Positions 36,568 through 50,391 of a stretch of 64,000 nucleotides of DNA are shown here, piece by piece. The position numbers and the translations under genes were made by a program. Each line of letters opens with the position of its first letter. Within the stretch, counting starts at the first letter, position 1. The notes below the pieces were generated by a model. The model had not been told where the DNA came from and made no database searches. It saw only the letters and a list, made by a program, of their open reading frames with translations. Origin of the DNA: Nonomuraea glycinis (GTDB lineage Bacteria > Actinomycetota > Actinomycetes > Streptosporangiales > Streptosporangiaceae); the NCBI RefSeq assembly GCF_014646515.1, contig NZ_BMNK01000011.1:208634-272633 (forward strand), written 5' to 3'.

Positions 36568-37512
36568 TTAAGTTATAGACCAGGCAATTCCATCAAGAAT
36601 GTCATGTTCACTGACTACTACCTGCGGAAACTCGAAGCGTCGCACAACGCGGTCAAGAATCAGGGAACCGACGCCGATCACGTCAATTCGTCCGGGATGC
36701 ATGACCGGGACGGCCGCTCGCTCACCATGGGTCATCGACAGCAGCCTGCGCGTCACCTCGTGCACCTGCTCGGCCGATATCCGGGAGTGATGGATGCGCT
36801 CCGGATCGTAGGCGGGCAGGTCGAGCGCGATGCCCGCGACCGTCGTCACCGAACCGGCCAGCCCCACCAGCGTGTGCGCCCGCCGTACGGGCACCTCGGC
36901 CTCCACCCGGTCGAGGGCCGCCTCGATGTCGGCCACCACGGCCTCCAGCGCCGTGGCCGAGGGCGGATCCCCGGCGGCGCGCAGATGCCGCTCGGTCAGC
37001 CGGACGCACCCGATGTCGACCGAGACTGCCGCCTCGGCGTGCGCGGAGCCGACCACGAACTCGGTCGAACCGCCGCCGATGTCCACGACGAGGTAGGGGG
37101 GCAGCGGTCCCTGCGGCACCTCCGTCTCCGGCGACAGCCGCACCAGGCCCCTGGTCGCGCCGGTGAACGACAACTCGGCCTCCTCCGCCCCTGAGACCAC
37201 CTCCGGCTCGACCCCGAAGATCGCCCGCACCCCGTCGGCGAACTCCTGCCGGTTGGCCGCGTCGCGGGTGGCGCTGGTCGCGACCACCCTGGTGACCGTC
37301 GCGCGGTGCTGGTCGATCAGCTTGCGGTAGCCGCGCATCGCGCCGAACGTCCGCTCCAGCGCCTCAGGCGCCAGCCGGCCGGTCTCATCGACCCCCTGAC
37401 CCAGTCGTACGATCTCCATCCGCCGCTCGACCTCGGTCAGCGTGTCGTCCTCGACGTCGGCGACGAGCAGGCGCACCGAATTGGTGCCGCAGTCGATGGC
37501 CGCTACACGCAT
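36568..37512 (-). CDS. ppx: Exopolyphosphatase/guanosine pentaphosphatase
   Basis: 314 aa, the short actinobacterial form without the C-terminal HD domain. Ppx/GppA proteins hydrolyse polyphosphate or pppGpp. Actin-like ATPase-fold motifs: AAIDCGTNSVRLLVADV, ATSATRDAANRQEF and VVDIGGGSTEFVVG. The start overlaps the stop of the DUF501 gene by 10 nt, and the gene ends the eno-ftsB-DUF501-ppx order on the minus strand. Confidence 0.93.
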   Translation of the reverse strand: MRVAAIDCGTNSVRLLVADVEDDTLTEVERRMEIVRLGQGVDETGRLAPEALERTFGAMRGYRKLIDQHRATVTRVVATSATRDAANRQEFADGVRAIFGVEPEVVSGAEEAELSFTGATRGLVRLSPETEVPQGPLPPYLVVDIGGGSTEFVVGSAHAEAAVSVDIGCVRLTERHLRAAGDPPSATALEAVVADIEAALDRVEAEVPVRRAHTLVGLAGSVTTVAGIALDLPAYDPERIHHSRISAEQVHEVTRRLLSMTHGERAAVPVMHPGRIDVIGVGSLILDRVVRRFEFPQVVVSEHDILDGIAWSIT

Positions 37513-37991
37513 GGTCCGTCACTCCACCAGTCGGGGAGGGCGTCCAGCGCCTCCCGGCCGAACGGGTTGGCGCCCGGCACCGCCAGCTCGTGCGCGACGA
37601 GCGCGTGCAGGCACTTGACCCGCTTCGGCATGCCGCCGGTGCTCTGCATGTCGCGCGGGAGCGGCTCCAGGCCCGCCTCCTCGGCGACCTTGTCGCGCCT
37701 GGCGACATAGTCGTGGTGCGCGGCCTCGTAGTCCGCCGCCAGCTCGTCGTCGGTGGCCAGCCTGGCCTGCATCTCCCGCATCAGCCCCGAGCTCTCCAGG
37801 GTGCCGATCGCGGAGGCCGCCTTGGGGCAGGTCAGGTAGTAGAGGGTCGGGAAGGGCGAGCCGTCCGCCAGCCGCGGCGCGGTCTCGACCACGTCCGGAT
37901 TTCCGCACGGACAGCGGTGCGCCACGCCGCGCAGCCCTCTGGGCGGCCGCCCGAGCTGCCGCTCGACCGCCTCCACGTCACTGCTCTCCAA
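37503..37991 (-). CDS. DUF501 domain protein
   Basis: 162 aa, typical for the family. Conserved cysteines in RCPCGNPDVV and YYLTCP suggest metal binding; DMQSTGGMPKRVKCLHALVAHELA is the other family block. Function unknown, though in actinobacteria the gene nearly always sits between ftsB and ppx as here. It overlaps ftsB by 14 nt and ppx by 10 nt, so the three are translationally coupled. Confidence 0.93.
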   Translation of the reverse strand: MESSDVEAVERQLGRPPRGLRGVAHRCPCGNPDVVETAPRLADGSPFPTLYYLTCPKAASAIGTLESSGLMREMQARLATDDELAADYEAAHHDYVARRDKVAEEAGLEPLPRDMQSTGGMPKRVKCLHALVAHELAVPGANPFGREALDALPDWWSDGPCV

Positions 37992-38400
37992 CGCCTGCCT
38001 TCTCCTCTGCTCCCGCTCTGCGTCCCTTGCCGGTGTCGGCCGCCTCGACCGACTCCCACAGCGTCTGATACCACGGCGGGAGCACGGCGGCCTGCTTCAC
38101 GGCCGTCTCGCCCTTGCCCGGCGTCGCGTCCATCACCACGTAACACTTCTCGCCCGGCCCGCAGTAGTGCAGCCGCTCCTTGGCCGTGCGCTTGATCCAG
38201 TTGGGATCGCGGATCTGCTCGCTCTCGGCGACCAGCTTCTGCCGCTCCGCCTCGACCTTGGCCTTCTCCTCGCGAAGTTCGGCGATGTTGCGGCGCTGGG
38301 CGATGTATTCGCGCACGGGGTAGGCGAGACTCATCGCGATCGCGCAGACCACGATCGCGAGGATGGCGGCCCTGCCGGTCAGCTGCGGCCTCTTCGCCAT
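37978..38400 (-). CDS. FtsB/DivIC-like septum formation initiator
   Basis: 140 aa. Short cytoplasmic N-terminus, one membrane helix (about 11-30), then a coiled coil (REYIAQRRNIAELREEKAKVEAERQKLVAESEQI) leading to WIKRTAKERLHYCGPGE, the family's signature. FtsB forms a complex with FtsL and FtsQ that activates septal peptidoglycan synthesis. The Glu-rich C-terminal tail is typical of actinobacteria. ATG 38400 has GGGGGTG upstream. Confidence 0.9.
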   Translation of the reverse strand: MAKRPQLTGRAAILAIVVCAIAMSLAYPVREYIAQRRNIAELREEKAKVEAERQKLVAESEQIRDPNWIKRTAKERLHYCGPGEKCYVVMDATPGKGETAVKQAAVLPPWYQTLWESVEAADTGKGRRAGAEEKAGVGEQ

Positions 38401-38436
38401 GCTGAGCACCCCCCAATCCGTCGTACGGCTCCGGCG

Positions 38437-38473
38437 CGGCCCGCGGCCGGGCATGTCGCCCCGCCGCGGGCCG
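38437..38473 (-). terminator. Hairpin after eno
   Basis: CGGCCCGCGGC (38437-38447) pairs perfectly with GCCGCGGGCCG (38463-38473). The stem lies 10 bp beyond the enolase stop and before ftsB. Confidence 0.7.
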
Positions 38474-38482
38474 TACCCGAAA

Positions 38483-39760
<1,278 letters not shown>

Positions 39761-39813
39761 GGGATGCGCTCCTAATTCGAAAGGCAATATGCGTTCTGAG
39801 CCTATCGGTACGC

Positions 39814-41847
39814 TCAGCGTCCACCCTGCACGGTCCACGCGCGCATCATGCCCCCGGCGGCCGCCACCACCGCCTGACGACCGCCGATCACCCCTGTGGC
39901 CAGGGCGGTGACCTGGTCCGGCACGGGCAGGGAGGCCAGTGGCGCGCAGGAGGCGGTGTCCCACACCTGCAGCACGGCACCGCCGCCCCCGAACAGCAGC
40001 CCACGGCCGGTCATGGCCAGCCTGGTCAGCTCCGGCGCGCTGACGGCGCACGTCCGCCGGCCCGTACGGTGGTCGAAGAGGTCGGCGCCCCGGCCGCGGA
40101 CGCCGACCGCCACCGGCTGTCCGGCGGCGGCGGCGATCGCCGTCACCTCGCCCGTCACGTCACCCGGCACGTCGCCCGTCACGTCACCCGTCACCTCCTT
40201 GGCGCCGCCTCGCAACGGGGCCAGCCGCAGGCCGTTCCACCGAGAGCTGAAAGCCACCAGGTCCCCCTCCCCCGTCCAGGCGAGCTGGGAGACGGGCTCC
40301 TTCGAGGCACGCGACGGGCCGGCCTTCTCTCCGGTACGCAGGTCCCAGCCCTGCAGGCGGCCATCGGCGCAGCCGACGGCGACGACCGGGTCGTCCTGCC
40401 CCGGCACGACGGCCAGCACGGCGTCGCTGCCGCACACCTTGGCGGTCACCACCGCGGAGCCGGGCGCCCAGTGCGAGACGGATCCGTCCGCGCTGGACCA
40501 GGCGACCGAGGGAACCCCGCCGACCTGGACGAACTCCAGAGCCGTGACGCCCGAGGCGGCGGTCGACGACGGCGAGACGGCCAGCCGCTCACCCGTGGCG
40601 GGGTCCCAGAGCTGGACGTTGCGCGCCTGGGGAGCGGCGGCGGCCACCACGGTCCTGCCGTCCAGCACGCCGACCGCCAGCGCGTCGACGAGCTTGCCGA
40701 GGCCGAACGGCCTGCCGTACTGCTCGGCCACGGCGGCGTTGGAAGGAGACGTGTTGGCAGGAGGACTGACCGACCCGCGCCACAGCAGGCCCACCGTCAC
40801 ACCGCCGACCAGCGTGACCGCCACGGCCCCCGCCGCCTTGGCCCGCCTGCGGCGCACCGGGGAGGCGGGCCGCGCCCCCTGGGACGGTTTCGGCACCTCG
40901 CCGGTCGCGGGCCGACGCCGCTGGGGCGGCTTTGTGCGTACCGGCCGGATCTCGGCTCGTGCGCCCGTCGCGAGGCGGCGGGCGCGGGCGGGGCGGCGGG
41001 TCGCCGCGCCGGGGAGCCCGCCGCCGTACCGGCGCAGGCCCTCGTCGCCTTCCATGAGCGTGTGCAGGACGTCGGCGGCCGTCGGGCGGGCGGCGGGCCG
41101 CTTGTCCAGGCAGCCGGCCAGCAACGAGCGGAGCGGCTCGGCCACCTCCGGCAGGTCGGGCTCTTCGGTCAGGATGCGGTGCATGACCGCCGGAATCGAC
41201 TCGCCGGCGAACAGGGCTCTGCCGGTGGCCGCGTACGCCATGGTGGAGGCCCAGCTGAACATGTCGGAGGCGGCGGTGGCCGCCTTCCCGGCGATCTGCT
41301 CGGGCGACATGTAGCCGGGGGTGCCGACCACGCTGCTGGCGGTGGTGCCCGCCTCCATGGCCTTGGCGATGCCGAAGTCGATCACCCTCGGACCGTCGGG
41401 GCTCAGCAGGATGTTGGCCGGTTTGAAGTCGCGGTGCACGATGCCCGCGCGGTGGATGGCGTTCAGCGCGGCGGCGGTGCCGACGGCCAGCCGTTCCAGC
41501 GCGCCGCCCGCCCTGGCGCCGTCCTTGGCCACCGCCTCGTGCAGCGAGGGGCCGGGGACGTACTCGCTCACGATGAACGGCCGGCCGGCCACGAGGCCGG
41601 AGCCGATCACCTTGGCCGTGCAGAAGGCGGCGACCTTCTCGGCCAGCTCGCATTCCTGGAGGAACCTGCGGGTCGCCCGCCGGTCGTCGAGCAGTCTGGC
41701 GTGCAGGATCTTGACGGCCACCTGCCGCCCGCCGTGGTCCTCGCCGAGGTAGACCGATCCCTGCCCGCCGTCCCCCAGGCCGTGCAGGATGCGATAGCCC
41801 GCGACCTCGCGCAGCTCGCCATGGTGCAACTGGCGTAACCGAGACAT
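39814..41847 (-). CDS. Membrane Ser/Thr protein kinase with WD40/PQQ-like propeller
   Basis: 677 aa. Kinase domain: glycine loop GLGDGGQGSVYLG, Lys46 (VAVKIL), catalytic HRDFKPAN (Asp140), DFG (157-159) and GTPGYMSPEQ. After a basic linker (about 275-335) there is one membrane helix (about 338-360, AVAVTLVGGVTVGLLW), and an extracellular propeller of WD40-like repeats (VQLWDPATGERL, LQGWDLRTGEKA, LQVWDTASC). The membrane topology would put the sensor outside. An in-frame repeat of TGDV/PGDV units lies near residue 555. Substrate unknown. Confidence 0.92.
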   Translation of the reverse strand: MSRLRQLHHGELREVAGYRILHGLGDGGQGSVYLGEDHGGRQVAVKILHARLLDDRRATRRFLQECELAEKVAAFCTAKVIGSGLVAGRPFIVSEYVPGPSLHEAVAKDGARAGGALERLAVGTAAALNAIHRAGIVHRDFKPANILLSPDGPRVIDFGIAKAMEAGTTASSVVGTPGYMSPEQIAGKAATAASDMFSWASTMAYAATGRALFAGESIPAVMHRILTEEPDLPEVAEPLRSLLAGCLDKRPAARPTAADVLHTLMEGDEGLRRYGGGLPGAATRRPARARRLATGARAEIRPVRTKPPQRRRPATGEVPKPSQGARPASPVRRRRAKAAGAVAVTLVGGVTVGLLWRGSVSPPANTSPSNAAVAEQYGRPFGLGKLVDALAVGVLDGRTVVAAAAPQARNVQLWDPATGERLAVSPSSTAASGVTALEFVQVGGVPSVAWSSADGSVSHWAPGSAVVTAKVCGSDAVLAVVPGQDDPVVAVGCADGRLQGWDLRTGEKAGPSRASKEPVSQLAWTGEGDLVAFSSRWNGLRLAPLRGGAKEVTGDVTGDVPGDVTGEVTAIAAAAGQPVAVGVRGRGADLFDHRTGRRTCAVSAPELTRLAMTGRGLLFGGGGAVLQVWDTASCAPLASLPVPDQVTALATGVIGGRQAVVAAAGGMMRAWTVQGGR
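40141..40197 (-). repeat. In-frame short tandem repeat in the kinase propeller
   Basis: Variants of GTCACGTCACCC repeat here at about 12-bp spacing, encoding VTGDVTGDVPGDVTGEV in a propeller loop. A multiple-of-three unit keeps the reading frame. Confidence 0.7.
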
Positions 41848-41906
41848 CAGAGACCTCCCCCGTAACGGGTAAATCCTGGCATTTCGGGATGCGTGGCGCT
41901 ACCGAC

Positions 41907-42842
41907 TCAGGACTGCCGGGACTCCCAGGCGTGCACCCGATCGCGGTAGGAGCGGGCGGCCGCGCGCAACTCCGCCTCGGCGTCCAAGCCCGCCTCCTGG
42001 GCGCGACGGACCAGGTCGAACAGCTCCCGGGCGATCCCCTGGCCGATCGCCGACGCGAGCCCGGGGGGCACTCCAGCCCGCTCGGCCCGTCGTACGAGCT
42101 GGGCGGCCAGAGAGAGCGCCGGCTGCCCCATCGGCACGCCGTCGAGCAGCGACCGGCTGCCCTTGGCCGCCCGCTCGGCCGCCTTGATCGTCTCCCAGTT
42201 GTCGTTCACCTCGTCGGCCGTCTCCGCCCGGACCGAGCCGAACACGTGCGGGTGGCGGCGCACCAGCTTCTCGACGATCCCGGCGGCCACGTCGTCCATG
42301 TCGAAGTCGTCGGCCACCCGGGCGTGGAACACCACCTGGAGCAGCAGGTCACCGAGCTCCTCACGAAGCGCCGGATAGTCACCGTCCTCGATGGTCTCCA
42401 GCACCTCGTAGGCCTCTTCGAGCAGGTACGGCACGAGCGACTCGTGCGTCTGCTTACGGTCCCACGGGCATTCGGTGCGCAGCCGGTCCATCACCGCCAC
42501 CAGGTCGAGCACCCGGGCGCCCGGCAGGTCGTAGGAGCCGGGCACCACCTCGATCAGCGGCGGGTCCGCGAGCGCGACGGCGGCGTGGCCGAGCGCGCGC
42601 ATGAAGTCCGCGTCGTCGCCGGCGGCGAGCCAGACCACGGTCTCCCGCACCGCCCGGCCGGCCAGCTCCCCCGCGTCCGGGGTCACGACGGTGACCTCGA
42701 CGCCCGCCTCCGCCAGGTAGGGCAGCTGCGGGTGCGCGGGTGAGCCGGTCAGCACCTGGCCGGACCGCAACGCCTGCCAGGCCTGGTGGCTCAGCAGGCC
42801 CGGCGGGACGCGCGGCGAGGTGGTGACGACGACGAGCGGCAT
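41907..42842 (-). CDS. mazG: Nucleoside triphosphate pyrophosphohydrolase
   Basis: 311 aa. Hydrolyses (d)NTPs to NMP and PPi; MazG cleans aberrant nucleotides. Single MazG domain with LLEEAYEVLETIEDG and EELGDLLLQVVFHARV, containing the Mg2+-binding EExxE and ExxD residues. The N-terminal 100 residues are an extra domain, as in other actinobacterial MazG proteins, with no clear motif. Starts 9 nt after the stop of the SurA-like gene. Confidence 0.9.
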   Translation of the reverse strand: MPLVVVTTSPRVPPGLLSHQAWQALRSGQVLTGSPAHPQLPYLAEAGVEVTVVTPDAGELAGRAVRETVVWLAAGDDADFMRALGHAAVALADPPLIEVVPGSYDLPGARVLDLVAVMDRLRTECPWDRKQTHESLVPYLLEEAYEVLETIEDGDYPALREELGDLLLQVVFHARVADDFDMDDVAAGIVEKLVRRHPHVFGSVRAETADEVNDNWETIKAAERAAKGSRSLLDGVPMGQPALSLAAQLVRRAERAGVPPGLASAIGQGIARELFDLVRRAQEAGLDAEAELRAAARSYRDRVHAWESRQS

Positions 42843-42850
42843 GCCCGGCC

Positions 42851-43468
42851 CTACTGCTGCTGCTGTTGCTGTGGCGGCTGCTGTTGCTGTGGCGGCTGCG
42901 CGGGCGTGCCGAACCGGCCCGCGTCGACGAAGCCCTGGTCCGGCGTGAAGGTGCCGTAGCGGGGGCTGAAGACGGGCTTGACCGCGTTGTACTCCTCGTT
43001 CCACTTCGCCGCGGCGGCCTGGCTCTGGGTGCCGCCCCACTTCTCGATCACCTTGGCGGCGCCGAGCTCGGCCCGCAGGTAGGGGCGCGGGTTGGCCGGC
43101 GAGACGCCCTTGGTCAGCAGGTTCATCTCGGGCGACTGCTGCTGGCCCGGCTGCTTGAGCGCCTGGTCGATCTCCGTCTCGCTCACCGTGACGCCGTGCT
43201 TGTCGGCGATCTGCTGGTAGCGGATCTGGTTCGTCATCCGGAACAGGACGAACTGGGAGATCGGCACGCCGAGCTGCCCCGGATCGATCTGGGCCTTGCG
43301 CAGTGCGGCCTCGAACTCCTGAACGTTGGTCTTCAGATCCTGGGCGGAGACGCGCTGGTCCCCGACGACCGCCGCGGCACCGGCCTCGACAGCCGTCCCG
43401 CAGGCCGTCAGCGCGAACAGGCTCGCCCCCGCGGCGGTAGCGGCCAGAGCCACTCGAATCGACTTCAC
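42851..43468 (-). CDS. SurA-N-like lipoprotein with glutamine-rich tail
   Basis: 205 aa. Signal peptide with lipobox LTAC (Cys23), then a SurA N-terminal-type helical domain (AAVVGDQRVSAQDLKTNVQEFEAAL and ITQFVLFR-like segments) but no parvulin PPIase domain. The last 15 residues are almost only Gln and Pro. Likely a membrane-anchored chaperone of secreted proteins (inference). GTG 43468 has AAAGGGAAG upstream. Lies between mfd and mazG in one minus-strand run. Confidence 0.85.
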   Translation of the reverse strand: MKSIRVALAATAAGASLFALTACGTAVEAGAAAVVGDQRVSAQDLKTNVQEFEAALRKAQIDPGQLGVPISQFVLFRMTNQIRYQQIADKHGVTVSETEIDQALKQPGQQQSPEMNLLTKGVSPANPRPYLRAELGAAKVIEKWGGTQSQAAAAKWNEEYNAVKPVFSPRYGTFTPDQGFVDAGRFGTPAQPPQQQQPPQQQQQQ

Positions 43469-43496
43469 ATGCTTCCCTTTCCGCCAAAAATCGCCG

Positions 43497-46985
<3,489 letters not shown>

Positions 46986-47003
46986 CAGATAGGCCCCAGA
47001 TGG

Positions 47004-47043
47004 CAACACGACTACCCCCGGCCAAGCCAGCACGGGGGTGTTG
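47004..47043 (-). terminator. Hairpin between cupin gene and mfd
   Basis: CCCCCG (47015-47020) pairs with CGGGGG (47033-47038), extended by CAACAC and TGTTG across a bulge, 35 nt past the cupin stop codon. Confidence 0.45.
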
Positions 47044-47077
47044 CGTACCAGCCTACTTGCCCACCACCGTGCACCCG

Positions 47078-47434
47078 CTACGGCACCTTGTAGCCCGCGA
47101 CACTGGGCCAGCGCACCGTCATGACGACCGACTCCTGCTCCGCCCGCCAGGAGTGGTCGACCCCCTCGCCCCACACCACGTAGTCGCCGCGCTCGGCCAG
47201 CAGCACGCTTCGACCGGGCAACTCGACCCAGAACCGACCGCTGATCAGCACCAGCAGCGCGGTGCGCCATTCACCGGTCACCCAGCGCGCCCGCTCCTCG
47301 CCGGCCGCGTGCACGCCCCACTTGATCTCGACGTCGCGGCTGTGCCTGATGTCGCCGTCGGGCTTGAAGTGGCCCAGCAGCCACCCGTCGTCCCCAGCTC
47401 CGTCCGTGACCGCGTTCCCCACGTACACCCGCAT
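47078..47434 (-). CDS. Cupin-like small protein
   Basis: 118 aa. Beta-rich protein with the shape of a single-domain cupin: VEIKWGVHAAGEERARWVTG, TALLVLISGRFWVELPGRSVLLAERGDYVVWGEGVDHSWRAEQ. The usual metal histidines are only partly present (His in HAAGEE and DHSWRAE), so metal binding is uncertain. Similar proteins are annotated variously; I see no reason for an enzymatic assignment. Divergent from the methyltransferase gene. Confidence 0.7.
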   Translation of the reverse strand: MRVYVGNAVTDGAGDDGWLLGHFKPDGDIRHSRDVEIKWGVHAAGEERARWVTGEWRTALLVLISGRFWVELPGRSVLLAERGDYVVWGEGVDHSWRAEQESVVMTVRWPSVAGYKVP

Positions 47435-47503
47435 CTCTCACCTCCGAAGGGAGTTCCGGACGCTACCAGGAGCGATGTGCATTACTCTCGGGCATTTATT
47501 GAT

Positions 47504-47509
47504 TACTGT
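47504..47509 (+). promoter_or_regulatory. -10 box for a leaderless gene
   Basis: TACTGT ends 7 nt before the ATG at 47517; TTACTC at 47482-47487 is a possible -35 with a 16-bp spacer. Confidence 0.45.
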
Positions 47510-47516
47510 GGGTCAC

Positions 47517-48230
47517 ATGTCTGAGGTGCGATCGGTAGTCCCGAAGGGCGATCTGTTCGATCAGCGCGTACGGGAGCAGTGGGCGGGGCAGCTGGGCCGG
47601 CGGCTTGATGTGCTGGTCGCCGGGTGTGCGCATGAGCCGCTGGTCCTGGAGCGGATCGAGACGCGGGCGTCGGGGGTCGATGAGGATCGGCCGGCGATCA
47701 GGAGGGTCGTGGAGGAGCGGGCCGACCTGACCACCTGGGCGCTGGGCGACCTGCGCTCCGCCCCGCTGCCGCCCAGGTCGTTCGACGTGATCCAGCTCTC
47801 GTTCCTGCTGGAGCGGATCGAGCACGCCGAGCTGGTGCTGGACCGGCTCCTGCAGGCGCTGCGACCGGGCGGCCTGGTGCTGCTGCGGATGCGCGACCGC
47901 GACTCCGCCTACGGAATCCTGGACCGGGTCATCCCGGCGTGGGCGCGGCGGCTGGTCTGGCGGCATCTGGTGGCGGCGGGGACGCCCGGCCCACTGCCCG
48001 CCGTCTACGAGCCGCTGGCCTCGGCCGGAGGCATGCACGCCTTCTGCCTCACCCGTGGCCTGCTGGTCATGGACGAGGAGACGGCGACGAGCGGGCCCGC
48101 CATGGGCCGGATCGGCAGCGCGGCGGTCGGTCTGGCCGCCAAGCTCAGCCGGGGACGCTACCCTGCGACGCACGATGAGATCACCATGGTCATCAGGAAA
48201 CCGCAGTACCACTTCGCCCGGCTCATCTAG
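47517..48230 (+). CDS. Class I SAM-dependent methyltransferase-like protein
   Basis: 237 aa. Rossmann-type core: motif I is weak (DVLVAGCAHEP), followed by TRASGVDED, DLRSAPLPPRSFDVIQLSFLLERI and LRPGGLVLLRMRDRDS, which match methyltransferase motifs II-V. The C-terminal part (YHFARLI) has an insertion with PVYEP-like and catalytic-pocket residues not assignable. Substrate unknown. ATG 47517 fits a leaderless start. Confidence 0.75.
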   Translation: MSEVRSVVPKGDLFDQRVREQWAGQLGRRLDVLVAGCAHEPLVLERIETRASGVDEDRPAIRRVVEERADLTTWALGDLRSAPLPPRSFDVIQLSFLLERIEHAELVLDRLLQALRPGGLVLLRMRDRDSAYGILDRVIPAWARRLVWRHLVAAGTPGPLPAVYEPLASAGGMHAFCLTRGLLVMDEETATSGPAMGRIGSAAVGLAAKLSRGRYPATHDEITMVIRKPQYHFARLI

Positions 48231-48289
48231 CGACACACCGGCGACAGTGGTTAGGATCGTTTCCTACCAATGTAATCGGAATAGTTGGG

Positions 48290-49513
48290 ATGTTTGACGT
48301 GGAGTGGACCCCCGACGCACGTGAGCTGGCCGACCTGGAGCTGCTGCTCTCCGGGGCGTTCCAGCCGTTGACCGGGTTCCTCGGCCACGACGACATCCAT
48401 CTGGTGCACGAGCGCGGCACGCTGGCCGACGGCACGCCGTGGCCGGCTCCGGTCACGATCCACCTGCCTGACGAGGTGACTCCCGGCGACGAGGTCACGC
48501 TGCTCGACCCCGAGGGCGTCCCGCTCGCCGTACTCACCGTGACCGAGCATCCGGCGGACGGGCCGGCCGCCGGGCCGGTGCGCGGGCTGGGCGCGGCCGA
48601 GCACGGCCCGTTCGCCCGGCTGCGCCGCACCCCTGACGAGGTCCGCGTGGAGCTCGGCGGGCGTCCGGCGCTCGCCGTCACCATGCGGGGGCCGCTCGAC
48701 GACCTCAACGAGATCCTCGCCACCGCCAAGGAGCTCGACGCGGTGATCCTGCTGCTCCCCCTGTCGTACGGCGAGGCGGGCCCGGCCCTGGTCAGAGCCG
48801 CGCTGAAGGCCAAAGGCCAGCTGCCCGAGAGCACGATCGTCGTCCCGGTGCCGCTGGCGCCGCGCGAGGAGCCCGAGATCGACCTGGAGCTGCGCGAGCA
48901 CATCGCCTTCTCCTACGGCGCCACCGAGCACCTGGCCGGGCCGGATCCGGTGCGGATCCCCGGACCGCCGCACCGCCGCGGCCTGGTGGTGTTCTTCACC
49001 GGCCTGTCCGGATCGGGCAAGTCCACGATCGCCCGCGGCCTGCGGGACAGCCTGCTGGAGCTCGGCACCCGCACGGTCACCTACCTCGACGGCGACGTGG
49101 TGCGCCACCTGCTCTCCAAGGGCCTGACGTTCTCCAAGGCCGACCGCGACCTCAACATCCGCCGCATCGGCTTCGTGGCCGCCGAGGCCGCGCGCCACGG
49201 CGGCCTGGCCATCTGCGCCCCCATCGCCCCCTACGCCGCCACCCGCGAGGAGGTGCGCGAGATGGTCGAGTCGGTCGGCGCCGACTTCCTGCTCGTGCAC
49301 GTCGCCACCCCGCTGGAGGAGTGCGAGCGCCGCGACCGCAAGGGCCTGTACGCCAAGGCCCGCGCGGGGCTCATCCCCGAGTTCACCGGCATCTCCGATC
49401 CCTACGAGGAGCCGGACGACGCCGACCTGGTCGTCGACACCACGCACATCTCCGTCGAGGCGGCGGTCGAGCAGGTGCTGGCCAGGCTGCGCGACGGCCG
49501 GTGGATCCGGTGA
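48290..49513 (+). CDS. cysC: Adenylyl-sulfate kinase with ATP-sulfurylase-like N-terminal domain
   Basis: 407 aa. The C-terminal APS kinase domain (about 225-400) has Walker A GLSGSGKST, DGDVVRHLL and the lid KGLYAKARAGLIPEFTGISDPYE, so it makes PAPS from APS. The N-terminal 215 residues resemble the PUA-like domain and part of the Rossmann region of ATP sulfurylase (ELLLSGAFQPLTGFLG, PVTIHLP), but the HxGH nucleotidyltransferase motif is absent, so sulfurylase activity is not expected from this protein. cysDN 13 kb away supply that step. GTGA overlap with the next gene. Confidence 0.93.
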   Translation: MFDVEWTPDARELADLELLLSGAFQPLTGFLGHDDIHLVHERGTLADGTPWPAPVTIHLPDEVTPGDEVTLLDPEGVPLAVLTVTEHPADGPAAGPVRGLGAAEHGPFARLRRTPDEVRVELGGRPALAVTMRGPLDDLNEILATAKELDAVILLLPLSYGEAGPALVRAALKAKGQLPESTIVVPVPLAPREEPEIDLELREHIAFSYGATEHLAGPDPVRIPGPPHRRGLVVFFTGLSGSGKSTIARGLRDSLLELGTRTVTYLDGDVVRHLLSKGLTFSKADRDLNIRRIGFVAAEAARHGGLAICAPIAPYAATREEVREMVESVGADFLLVHVATPLEECERRDRKGLYAKARAGLIPEFTGISDPYEEPDDADLVVDTTHISVEAAVEQVLARLRDGRWIR

Positions 49514-50391
49514 TCGACCCTCCGCTGATCCTCGGCTCGTTCCTCGTGGCCATCGTCGTCGGGCTCACCGGCATGGGCGGCGGCGCGCTGATGACGCCGA
49601 TGATGATGCTGTTCTTCAACGTCCCGCCGCTGGCCGCCGTCTCCAGCGACCTGGTGGCCTCGGCCGTGATGAAGCCGGTCGGCGGCATGGTCCACCTGCG
49701 CCGGGGCACCGTGAACCTGCGCCTGGTCGGCTGGCTCTGCGTGGGGTCCGTCCCGGCGGCGTTCTGCGGGGTGTTCCTGGCCCGCGCGTTCGCGGTCGGC
49801 GACGGGGTGAAGTACGCGCTCGGCGTCGCGCTGCTGCTGGCCGTCGCGGGCCTGGGGATCAAGGCGTGGCTGGGCGACCGGGGCGGCTCGGCGGAGGCAC
49901 GGGAGATCGTCGTACGCCCAATCCCGACCCTACTGGTCGGTACGGTAGGCGGCCTGGTGGTGGGCGTGTCCTCCGTGGGCTCCGGTTCGCTGATCATCGT
50001 GGCCCTGATCGCCCTCTATCCGGCGCTCAAGGCCAACCAGCTCGTCGGCACCGACCTGGTCCAGGCCGTGCCGCTGGTGGTCTCGGCGGCGCTGGGACAC
50101 CTGCTGTTCGGCGACTTCCGGCTCGATCTCACGCTCTCCCTGCTGATCGGCTCCATCCCCGGCGTCTATCTGGGCGCCCGGGTCTCCTCGCGGGCCCCCG
50201 GCGGCCTGGTCAGGGCGATGCTCGCCGTCGTGCTGCTGGCCTCCGCGCTCAAGCTGCTCGGCGTGGCCGACCTGGTCACTCTGGCCGTGCTGGCGGTGGC
50301 TGTGCTGGTCATGGTCATCGGCCGGCGGCTGCGGGTCAGGGCCGCGGCACGCGCGTCGCGCGAAAGTGCGGATCTCGCGCGAGCTCGGTGA
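49510..50391 (+). CDS. TauE/SafE family sulfite exporter-like membrane protein
   Basis: 293 aa, eight predicted membrane helices with the GLTGMGGGALMTPMMM and GVSSVGSGSLIIVALI repeats of the TauE/SafE family. These proteins move sulfite, sulfoacetate or related anions. GTG 49510 overlaps the cysC stop (GTGA), so it is co-translated with APS kinase and may export sulfite or import sulfate for PAPS synthesis (inference). Confidence 0.92.
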   Translation: MIDPPLILGSFLVAIVVGLTGMGGGALMTPMMMLFFNVPPLAAVSSDLVASAVMKPVGGMVHLRRGTVNLRLVGWLCVGSVPAAFCGVFLARAFAVGDGVKYALGVALLLAVAGLGIKAWLGDRGGSAEAREIVVRPIPTLLVGTVGGLVVGVSSVGSGSLIIVALIALYPALKANQLVGTDLVQAVPLVVSAALGHLLFGDFRLDLTLSLLIGSIPGVYLGARVSSRAPGGLVRAMLAVVLLASALKLLGVADLVTLAVLAVAVLVMVIGRRLRVRAAARASRESADLARAR

